Positions 1 to 5,219 of a DNA stretch of 5,219 nt are shown piece after piece. Both the position numbers and the translations under genes were made by a program. Source of the DNA: an uncultured Clostridia bacterium. GTDB lineage: Bacteria; Bacillota_A; Clostridia; Oscillospirales; Acutalibacteraceae. Numbering within the stretch: position 1 is the first letter of the stretch; the number at the start of each line of letters is the position of its first letter. The DNA is taken from positions 1 to 5,219 of the forward strand of contig CALAEU010000222.1 in the NCBI GenBank assembly GCA_937891215.1, in the 5' to 3' direction. The notes under the pieces are model-generated. The model made no database searches. It saw only the letters and a list, made by a program, of their open reading frames with translations, and was not told the origin of the DNA.

Positions 1-1772
1 GTTTCTTTTTCATAAAGATACTTTGCAAGAATATCTAATTTGTTTTTGTTTTCTCTAAGTAGTTTTTTTGCTTTTTCATGTTGAGCTTTTATTATTTCAA
101 TTGTCTTTATATCAATTTCAGTTTGGGTTTCATAAGAGCAAGCTAAAGAAGAATCACCACCAAGATACTGGTTATTAATTGTCTCTAATGCAACCATGTC
201 AAATTTGTCAGACATTCCATATCGGGTAATCATTGCACGAGTTAATTTCGTTGCTTGTTCAATATCATTAGAGGCTCCTGTAGTGTAAGAACCAAAAGCA
301 ATTTCTTCAGCGGCTCTGCCACCTAAAAACGTAGCGATTTTATTTTCGATTTCTTCTTTTGAAAGAAGGTATTTATTGTTTTCTTCTACTTGCATTGTGT
401 AACCTAATGCACCTGATGTTCGCGGAATAATAGTTATTTTTTGCACAGGTGCTGTATGCTCTTGTAAAACGGCGACTAATGCATGACCAATTTCATGATA
501 AGCAACAATACATTTCTCTTTATCTGTAAGAATCGCATTTTTCTTCTGATAACCCGCAATTACAACTTCTATGCTTTCCTCTAAATCCGCTTGAGTAACA
601 AGTTTTCTATTATTTCTTATGGCTCTTAAGGCTGCTTCATTTACTATATTGGCAAGTTCAGCACCAGAAGCACCCGAAGCCATTTTTGCAATTTTTTCAT
701 AATCTATATCAGGTGCAGTTTTAACTTTTTTAGCGTGTACCTGTAAAATATCGATTCGTCCTTTTAAATCAGGTAGTTCCACTGGAACTCGTCTGTCAAA
801 ACGACCAGGGCGTGTAAGAGCAGGGTCAAGAGATTCTGGTCTGTTTGTAGCTGCAAGAATAATAACCCCAGAATTACCTTCAAATCCATCCATTTCAGTA
901 AGAAGTTGGTTTAAAGTTTGCTCTCGTTCATCATTACTGCTCAATTGCCCATCTCTCTTTTTACCTATTGCATCAATTTCATCAATAAATACAATGCAAG
1001 GAGCTTTTTCTTTTGCTTGCTTGAAAAGGTCTCTTACTTTAGAAGCACCCATACCAACAAACATTTCAACAAATTCCGAGCCAGAGATGGAAAAGAAAGG
1101 AACATTTGCCTCACCTGCAACTGCTTTTGCGAGCATTGTTTTACCGGTGCCAGGTGGTCCAACTAACAGAATACCTTTTGGCATAGATGCACCAATTTCT
1201 TCATATTTTTTTGGATTGTGAAGATAATCAACTATTTCAGAAAGATTCTCTTTTGCTTCATCCTCACCTGCAACATCCTTAAATTTGATTCCATTTGATG
1301 ATTTTACATATATTTTTGCATTGCTCTTACCTATATTAAACTTCATAGAGTTCGAGCCACCCATTTTTTTCATCATCTTTTTGGAAATAAATTGACCTAT
1401 CAGAAGCATGATACCAAAAGGTAATATCCAACCAGTCAAAAAAGTTAAGATAGGAGAAGCTTCTTCTACAATTTCACTTGAAAACTTAACATCGTTATTA
1501 TATAAGCGAGCAATGAGACCACTATCATCAACTCTTCCTGTTTTGTATATTTTACTATTATCTCTGTTAGTAAAAATTATTTTATTGTCTTGGATTTGTA
1601 CTTGACCAACCTCTTTGTTTTCTGTCATAGAAATAAATACATCATAACCTACCTCTGTAACTCTTAGTTGGCTTAGTTTTGGAAAAACAAGTATATTTAA
1701 TAAGATGATAATAATAATTCCTATAATATAAGCGTAAATAACTTGTTTTTTTGGCGGTTTCACTTCGTTCAT
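1..1772 (-). CDS. ftsH: ATP-dependent zinc metalloprotease FtsH (C-terminus cut by window edge)
   Basis: This is a membrane-anchored AAA+ protease, known to act as a hexamer that extracts and degrades misassembled membrane proteins and some short-lived regulators. There are 590 residues in view. TM1 is at about 11-30, an extracytoplasmic segment at 31-106, and TM2 at about 107-128. The AAA+ domain has Walker A GPPGTGKT (205-212), pore-loop residues FVG (238-240), Walker B IVFIDEID (260-267) and a second region of homology with arginines R321 and R324. The peptidase domain has the zinc motif HEIGH (426-430, usually HEAGH) and D503 in SNDI as the likely third ligand. The ATG at 1772 is preceded by AGGAG with a 7-nt gap. 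No stop is reached: the frame runs off the left edge inside the C-terminal LYEKET motif, so probably only a few tens of residues are missing. The gene lies behind its own candidate promoter and a structured leader, separated by a terminator from the histidine kinase. The family call is firm; physiological substrates are unknown. Confidence 0.97.
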   Translation of the reverse strand, partial: MNEVKPPKKQVIYAYIIGIIIIILLNILVFPKLSQLRVTEVGYDVFISMTENKEVGQVQIQDNKIIFTNRDNSKIYKTGRVDDSGLIARLYNNDVKFSSEIVEEASPILTFLTGWILPFGIMLLIGQFISKKMMKKMGGSNSMKFNIGKSNAKIYVKSSNGIKFKDVAGEDEAKENLSEIVDYLHNPKKYEEIGASMPKGILLVGPPGTGKTMLAKAVAGEANVPFFSISGSEFVEMFVGMGASKVRDLFKQAKEKAPCIVFIDEIDAIGKKRDGQLSSNDEREQTLNQLLTEMDGFEGNSGVIILAATNRPESLDPALTRPGRFDRRVPVELPDLKGRIDILQVHAKKVKTAPDIDYEKIAKMASGASGAELANIVNEAALRAIRNNRKLVTQADLEESIEVVIAGYQKKNAILTDKEKCIVAYHEIGHALVAVLQEHTAPVQKITIIPRTSGALGYTMQVEENNKYLLSKEEIENKIATFLGGRAAEEIAFGSYTTGASNDIEQATKLTRAMITRYGMSDKFDMVALETINNQYLGGDSSLACSYETQTEIDIKTIEIIKAQHEKAKKLLRENKNKLDILAKYLYEKE

Positions 1773-1794
1773 AATGTTTCTCCTTTTAATAACT

Positions 1795-1890
1795 GCATAT
1801 CCGAATCTTTTTTTGTTTGCTGATTTTCGGAGTTACAAACAAACTAAAGACCTGGAGAAGGGATTGTTACAGGAAGAGATTCGGATATGC
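1795..1890 (-). promoter_or_regulatory. Candidate structured 5' leader of ftsH (14-bp inverted repeat enclosing hairpins)
   Basis: The arms 1795-1808 and 1877-1890 are perfect 14-bp reverse complements (GCATATCCGAATCT). A further imperfect extension pairs 1784-1792 with 1891-1899 after a 2-nt bulge. On the minus-strand transcript the 5' arm lies right at the predicted transcript start, and the 3' arm ends 10 nt before the ftsH AGGAG. The enclosed 68 nt contain an 8-bp hairpin (1812-1819 with 1836-1843) and a weak CCTG/CAGG hairpin (1851-1854 with 1870-1873). There is no U-tract after the stem, so it is not an intrinsic terminator. I recognise no known riboswitch or T-box motif and no CIRCE heat-shock operator. 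An mRNA 5' stabiliser or a translational control element is possible; the function is inference. Confidence 0.55.
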
Positions 1891-1897
1891 TTATTAA

Positions 1898-1923
1898 AGT
1901 ATAAAACATAATTCTAAACTCAA
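1898..1923 (-). promoter_or_regulatory. Possible ftsH promoter
   Basis: On the minus strand, TATACT (1903-1898) is a good -10 box. The best upstream match to TTGACA is TTGAGT (1923-1918), but the 14-nt spacer is shorter than usual, so the -35 assignment is weak. The predicted start of transcription is near 1891, immediately before the inverted-repeat arm. A terminator upstream of this point makes a separate ftsH promoter necessary or at least likely. Confidence 0.4.
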
Positions 1924-1929
1924 ACTAAA

Positions 1930-1961
1930 CAAAAAGAAGTGGATTAAATTACCCACTTCTA
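1930..1961 (-). terminator. Intrinsic terminator after the histidine kinase gene
   Basis: The perfect 8-bp arms AGAAGTGG (1935-1942) and CCACTTCT (1953-1960) enclose a 10-nt loop. On the minus-strand RNA the stem is followed directly by a U-tract (A-run 1931-1935 on the plus strand). It begins a few bases after the kinase stop codon at 1966-1968. The plus strand has no matching T-run, so it works in the gene direction only. It separates the two-component operon from ftsH. Confidence 0.9.
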
Positions 1962-1965
1962 AAAA

Positions 1966-3033
1966 TTAAATTGTTACACTAAATTTTGTTTTGTTGTTTT
2001 CGCTTATCACATTTATTTCACCTTCATGTAGTTCTACAACTTTTTTTACAATCGCAAGACCTATACCATTACCCTCAGAAGAACGAGAAGTATCACTTTG
2101 GTAGAATTTATCAAATATCCTTTCTTTATCATCATCACTTATGATGTCTCCATAGTTGGAAATATCTATAGTTAATTTATTGGATGTTTTTGTTATTTTT
2201 ATTTCTAAATCTGCATTGTCTTCAGAAAACTTTATTGCATTATCCAAAAGATTTAACCATATTTGTTTGAGCATCTCTTCATTTCCAGTTATATCATACT
2301 CGTCAAAATCTATAATTAAATTAAGATTTTTCTTTGTCCATTTATCTTCTAAAATAAGGATACAATTCCTGATTTGTTCTGAAATATTAAATGTTGTGAC
2401 ATCAGTAAGAATTGTCTGATTTTCTATCTTAGTTAAATTAAGAGTATTCGTGGCAAGTGCTGATAATCTTAAAGATTCCTCTTCTATTATATCTAAATAT
2501 TCTTTTCTTTGTTCGTCAGTTAAATCGCTGTTTTTTAAAATCTTTGCAAAACCTGCAATTGAAACAATAGGGGTTTTGAATTCGTGGGAGAAGTTATTTA
2601 TAAAATCAGAACGTAGAATTTCAGTGTGCTCCAATTCGTTTGCTAATGAATTAAAACTTTCCTCTAAAACATTTACAAATCCCAATTTTTTGAGTGGAGT
2701 ATTATAAGAAATTCTTGCTTTAAAATCTCCGGTCGCTAATCTGTTTAATCCCTTTCTCAAAACATTGAAGGGGTAAAGTAACGTGTTGACAGCAGTTGAG
2801 GTTAAAAATGTTCCTAAAACTACACTTGATATTACCATAATTAAAATAACAATATTTGCACTTTCGCGTTGATCAGGTATATTATCAAGAAATCCTGCTT
2901 TTACTAAAAGAGTCAATCCAGAAGCAATAAGAAGCATTGTTGCTGACAACACTATAAATATAGCTAATGAAAACACTATAACAAGAACAAGTTTATGCTT
3001 TTTTTCAGATTGAAGTAATAATTTATTCTTCAT
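1966..3033 (-). CDS. Membrane sensor histidine kinase (HisKA / HATPase_c, HAMP)
   Basis: A 355-residue sensor kinase that should autophosphorylate on histidine and pass the phosphate to the adjacent response regulator. Order of parts: TM1 about 14-40, a very short outer loop (about 41-58), TM2 about 59-82, HAMP linker about 83-135, then DHp helices with the H-box SHEFKTP (H150; HExxT also fits phosphatase activity on the partner). The ATP-binding domain has N-box NLLDNAIKFS (261-270), a degenerate G1 box SNYGD (292-296), F-box FDKFYQSD (307-314) and G2 box GNGIGLAI (321-328). The start is the ATG at 3033, because GGTGA lies 7 nt upstream and the ATG overlaps the regulator stop as ATGA; an upstream ATG at 3075 would extend it into the regulator gene without need. 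The intrinsic terminator follows at once. The small outer loop suggests sensing in or at the membrane rather than by a large ligand domain. The stimulus is unknown. Confidence 0.95.
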   Translation of the reverse strand: MKNKLLLQSEKKHKLVLVIVFSLAIFIVLSATMLLIASGLTLLVKAGFLDNIPDQRESANIVILIMVISSVVLGTFLTSTAVNTLLYPFNVLRKGLNRLATGDFKARISYNTPLKKLGFVNVLEESFNSLANELEHTEILRSDFINNFSHEFKTPIVSIAGFAKILKNSDLTDEQRKEYLDIIEEESLRLSALATNTLNLTKIENQTILTDVTTFNISEQIRNCILILEDKWTKKNLNLIIDFDEYDITGNEEMLKQIWLNLLDNAIKFSEDNADLEIKITKTSNKLTIDISNYGDIISDDDKERIFDKFYQSDTSRSSEGNGIGLAIVKKVVELHEGEINVISENNKTKFSVTI

Positions 3034-3704
3034 ATTTTCTTCACCGCCTTGTAACCTAAACCACGGACACAACAAATTTCAAACTCTTCCCAATTCTCAA
3101 ATTTCTTTCGCAATCTGCCAATATGAACAGTTATAGTTTCCCAGCCTGTGTCACAATCTTGTCCCCAAATTTCATCCATAAGCTGAATTCGTGTGAAAAT
3201 CTTATCTGGATAGGACAATAGTTTATATAGTAAAAGGAATTCTTTTTGTGGAAGCTCTATTCTTTCATTGTGTTTTGATACAGTCAAAGAATTATAATCG
3301 ATTATTACATCACCAATTACAATTTGTTGCTCACTTGCTATTTTTGCCCTACGCAATAATGCTTTTATTCTTAATATCATTTCTTCTTCATCAATGGGTT
3401 TGGTTATGTAATCGTCAGTACCAACAAGAAAACCTTGTTTTTTATCCTGTGGTAGTTGTTTTGCCGATACCATAAGAATAGGGAGATTATTGTTTCCATC
3501 ACGCAGTAGTTTAGTGAATTCGTATCCATCCATTTTTGGCATCATGATATCTAAAACAATTAAATCGATATGAGTTTCATCCAGTATATCCAAAGCCACT
3601 TCACCATTTTCAGCAGTAGATACAGAAAAACCTTCTTTCTCCAAAATAGCCTTTATGTATTTACGAGTATTCTTATCATCATCTACAACAAGTATTTTAA
3701 ACAT
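3030..3704 (-). CDS. OmpR/PhoB-family response regulator
   Basis: A 224-residue two-component DNA-binding regulator. The receiver domain (about 2-118) has the acidic pair D8/D9, phosphoacceptor D52 in LIVLDIMMP, switch residue S80 and K102 in the TKP motif. The winged-helix output domain (about 125-224) has the likely recognition helix ITVHIGRLRKKFE (191-203) and the C-terminal wing motif VRGLGYK. The start is the ATG at 3704 (MFKILVVDDD), with AGGTGG 6 nt upstream; a TTG at 3719 in the same frame would swallow that ribosome-binding site. It is the first gene of the operon and overlaps the kinase by four bases, a pattern typical of translational coupling. Phosphorylation by the neighbouring kinase is expected to activate promoter binding. 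The family resembles PhoB/OmpR regulators in Firmicutes generally, but nothing here identifies the regulon. The promoter is not clear. Confidence 0.96.
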   Translation of the reverse strand: MFKILVVDDDKNTRKYIKAILEKEGFSVSTAENGEVALDILDETHIDLIVLDIMMPKMDGYEFTKLLRDGNNNLPILMVSAKQLPQDKKQGFLVGTDDYITKPIDEEEMILRIKALLRRAKIASEQQIVIGDVIIDYNSLTVSKHNERIELPQKEFLLLYKLLSYPDKIFTRIQLMDEIWGQDCDTGWETITVHIGRLRKKFENWEEFEICCVRGLGYKAVKKI

Positions 3705-3748
3705 AACACACCACCTCAATATACATAATATAACTAATTTGTAAACTG

Positions 3749-3799
3749 AAAATAAACAAAAATGCCTGCTTGAAGCTTACAGGCATTTTTGTTTATTTT
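3749..3799 (-). terminator. Symmetric intrinsic terminator after the phosphoesterase gene
   Basis: A perfect 20-bp inverted repeat (3749-3768 with 3780-3799) with an 11-nt loop. The GC-rich core ATGCCTG/CAGGCAT is flanked by A-rich and T-rich sides, so the minus-strand RNA has a hairpin followed by UUUUUG and further U-rich sequence. The outermost pairs include two bases of the phosphoesterase stop codon (3798-3800). By symmetry it should also work on the plus strand, but no plus-strand gene is seen here. It isolates the phosphoesterase transcript from the two-component operon. Confidence 0.92.
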
Positions 3800-5012
3800 A
3801 AAGATATATGTTATTTAAGATTTGTTTTACTTCCATCGAACCATCATTTTTTACAGTCGAAATTGTAACACCTTGTTGCCATTCACTTTCAGGTAAAGAA
3901 ACAATACCTTCGTAGTTGCCTAAATTATAAGCGTTATAACTTGCGTACTGAACATAAACCAGAAGTATTCCTTCGAGTCTGAATGCAATATCGTTTACAT
4001 GGTCGTGACCAGAAAAAATAGCAACCGCGTTATTCTTTTTCATACTTTCAAAAAGATGTGAATTATGTTTTGAACAACCAACAGTTTCAAATGCTCTGCC
4101 GTAAAGAATTTTTGCATTTTCGTTTCTTGGGAGTTGCTTATCACTGAGTCTTATAAGTTCTCCGTTTTCATCTCTTAAATAGTCACCATTTTCATCTAAC
4201 TTAAATATTTGTTTGTATTCAGGAATCGGAATGTGCATATAAAGAGAGTTTTTTACTTCTCCGTAAGTGGTTCTTAATGACTTGAGTTCGTTTTCGTACC
4301 AACGGATTTGTGATGGTTTTATGTAGTCATAACTATTTACATATTCTAACGGAACATTGTCATTGAGAGCGTGATGTTCAATAACATCTCTGCCTGAGTC
4401 AAAGAAGAAAAGTGACTGTTTTATTTCAGTTTCAGAATTCATTATATTAATTATAAAATTACCATACCCGAAAAGGTCAGGATTACCGAATTTTGAAAGG
4501 CAGTGTGGATAATCGACAAGACTTTTGAAAATGAGATATTTATAATATTCTTTTTCTTCTCTTGCTTCGTGGTTGCCGAAAACATAAGCCCAGTAAATAC
4601 CGATTTCTTCCATCCACTGAGCAAATTGAATTGCATCAATTTGCTGAAATTTAGACTGGATGCAGTCACCTGTAAAAATTACAAGGTCGGGTTTATTATC
4701 GCGGATTTGTTTGAATATTCTGTCGAAAGTTTTATCGTTTTTATCATAGTCTTCGTCGAGATGCATATCTGTTGTTAAAAGAATTTTAAAGTCACCATTA
4801 TCAATAGTGCCATCTTCTTTGAATTTTGCTATGTAGGTTGCGTTGTCAGTTTCTTTCATGATTTTTACATTGCTTCCAATATGGTGAATATCAACGGAAG
4901 AAAGGAATCTGTTTTTACAGAGTTTTCCTTTTGTTAAATTGTAAATTGGTTTTTCTACGTTGAGAACAAGTTTAATACCGTTCTGGTGTATAAATGTGCG
5001 GATTGGTTTCAT
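3798..5012 (-). CDS. Calcineurin-like metallophosphoesterase, Dcr2-like
   Basis: A 404-residue two-metal phosphoesterase with the full ligand set: TDMH (D82, H84), TGD (D116), GNHE (N147, H148), H260 in MHIPIPE and GHDH (H336, D337, H338). The order and the MHIPIPE...GHDHVND signature resemble the Dcr2/PAP29-like group of calcineurin-type phosphatases. Some eukaryotic members act on phosphoproteins, but the bacterial substrate is unknown. The first 75 residues precede the fold and look like a small strand-rich extension; there is no signal peptide or membrane segment, so a cytoplasmic location is expected. Residues 271-290 contain a hydrophilic insert with a short internal repeat (DENG twice). 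The ATG at 5012 has AGAAGG 8 nt upstream. The gene is probably monocistronic, with a promoter at 5073-5101 and a terminator overlapping its stop codon. The fold and catalytic type are firm; the Dcr2-like assignment is by motif recognition only. Confidence 0.92.
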   Translation of the reverse strand: MKPIRTFIHQNGIKLVLNVEKPIYNLTKGKLCKNRFLSSVDIHHIGSNVKIMKETDNATYIAKFKEDGTIDNGDFKILLTTDMHLDEDYDKNDKTFDRIFKQIRDNKPDLVIFTGDCIQSKFQQIDAIQFAQWMEEIGIYWAYVFGNHEAREEKEYYKYLIFKSLVDYPHCLSKFGNPDLFGYGNFIINIMNSETEIKQSLFFFDSGRDVIEHHALNDNVPLEYVNSYDYIKPSQIRWYENELKSLRTTYGEVKNSLYMHIPIPEYKQIFKLDENGDYLRDENGELIRLSDKQLPRNENAKILYGRAFETVGCSKHNSHLFESMKKNNAVAIFSGHDHVNDIAFRLEGILLVYVQYASYNAYNLGNYEGIVSLPESEWQQGVTISTVKNDGSMEVKQILNNIYL

Positions 5013-5072
5013 TGATAATACCTTCTTATAGAAAAATTACGAGCAGAAATAAAAGACGCTCAACTACCAGAT

Positions 5073-5101
5073 ATTGTAGCAGAAATGTAATTTTTATTCA
5101 A
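5073..5101 (-). promoter_or_regulatory. Sigma-A-type promoter of the phosphoesterase gene (extended -10)
   Basis: On the minus strand, TTGAAT (5101-5096) and TACAAT (5078-5073) are 17 nt apart. TGC directly before TACAAT gives an extended -10 element. The predicted start near 5066 leaves a leader of about 54 nt before the ATG at 5012. The spacing and extended -10 make this the best promoter in the window. Confidence 0.75.
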
Positions 5102-5111
5102 TATAATTGAA
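5097..5111. promoter_or_regulatory. Small palindrome overlapping the -35 box (possible operator)
   Basis: TTCAAT (5097-5102) and ATTGAA (5106-5111) are perfect inverted arms around a 3-nt spacer. After one mismatch the symmetry continues for three more pairs (5093-5095 with 5113-5115). It covers most of the -35 hexamer at 5096-5101, where a repressor could block RNA polymerase. The arms are AT-rich, so chance is a real alternative. Confidence 0.35.
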
Positions 5112-5219
5112 AAAATACGACATTTTTTGTAACATTTTAAACAAATTACACTAAAAGCATTTGTGCAAAAAGCAGAAATTTGTCAAAATATGTAAAAAAG
5201 TGGTTACAAATAGTAATCT

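Larger units (their letters stand above)
5042..5179 (-). repeat. Three copies of the 9-mer ATTTCTGCT upstream of the phosphoesterase gene
   Basis: On the minus strand ATTTCTGCT occurs exactly at 5050-5042 (leader), 5086-5078 (running into the extended -10) and 5179-5171 (just after a TTGACA at 5186-5181). All have the same orientation, with offsets of 36 and 93 nt. They may be regulator half-sites or only AT-rich coincidence. Apart from these and the promoter, I see no gene or RNA in 5013-5219; the longest reading frames there are trivial. Confidence 0.35.

Noticed and set aside
918..1221. Plus-strand reading frames of 75-82 codons inside ftsH
   Set aside because: They are antisense to the AAA+ domain of ftsH (Walker A and B regions), lack a good ribosome-binding site and have no recognisable protein features.
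1795..1890. MITE-like element with 14-bp terminal inverted repeats
   Set aside because: The flanks are inverted rather than direct copies, so there is no target-site duplication, and the element fits the predicted ftsH transcript start closely. A regulatory RNA is the better reading.
3034..3075. Longer kinase start at an ATG at 3075
   Set aside because: It adds 14 residues that lie wholly inside the regulator gene; the ATG at 3033 has a well-placed GGTGA and an ATGA overlap.
3705..3719. Upstream TTG start for the response regulator
   Set aside because: It would place the clear AGGTGG ribosome-binding site inside the coding region and add residues before the usual receiver-domain start.
3718..3745. 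TTTACA-16-TATATT as the promoter of the two-component operon
   Set aside because: The hexamers are good, but transcription would start near 3711, inside the ribosome-binding site at 3711-3716, leaving a poor leader. The other TATATT at 3732-3727 has no convincing -35.
4451..4778. Alternative-frame reading frames inside the phosphoesterase gene on both strands
   Set aside because: They overlap the conserved metal-binding region of the real gene and show no ribosome-binding site or domain.
5032..5095. 9-bp inverted repeat AAAAATTAC / GTAATTTTT
   Set aside because: It is nearly all A and T, and one arm lies upstream of the predicted transcription start, so it cannot form a stem in the mRNA.
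5110..5186. Second promoter starting from TTGACA at 5186-5181
   Set aside because: No acceptable -10 box lies 15-19 nt downstream; the nearest TATAAT-like hexamer (TGTAAT) is about 30 nt away.

Overview
The window is AT-rich, and every gene in it lies on the minus strand. It reads as a housekeeping or signalling segment of a low-GC Firmicutes chromosome, most likely a member of the Clostridia. That placement is inferred from base composition, the purine-rich ribosome-binding sites, the sigma-A-like promoter, the U-tract intrinsic terminators and the style of the protein families. No species can be named.

In transcription order (right to left) there are three units. (1) At 5013-5219 is an upstream region with a good extended -10 promoter whose -35 box sits in a small palindrome. 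It drives a cytoplasmic calcineurin-like metallophosphoesterase of the Dcr2-like type (3798-5012), which is closed by a symmetric hairpin terminator (3749-3799). (2) A two-component system follows: an OmpR/PhoB-type response regulator (3030-3704) overlaps its membrane sensor histidine kinase (1966-3033) by four bases in an ATGA junction. A clean intrinsic terminator (1930-1961) closes this unit. (3) The last unit has its own candidate promoter and a leader of about 120 nt with a perfect 14-bp inverted repeat, followed by ftsH, a membrane-bound AAA+ zinc metalloprotease (1-1772). ftsH runs off the left edge of the window near its C-terminus.

The terminators between units argue against one long operon. 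The kinase and regulator clearly work as a pair; their stimulus and targets cannot be read from the sequence. FtsH would carry out membrane-protein quality control. No direct functional link between the phosphoesterase, the two-component system and FtsH can be shown.

I see no mobile element, CRISPR array, tRNA or rRNA, and no convincing new multi-gene system. The observation most worth following is the ftsH leader: a long stem starting at the predicted transcript 5' end, an internal hairpin whose loop could compete for the same 3' arm, and a nine-codon reading frame that overlaps the ftsH start.
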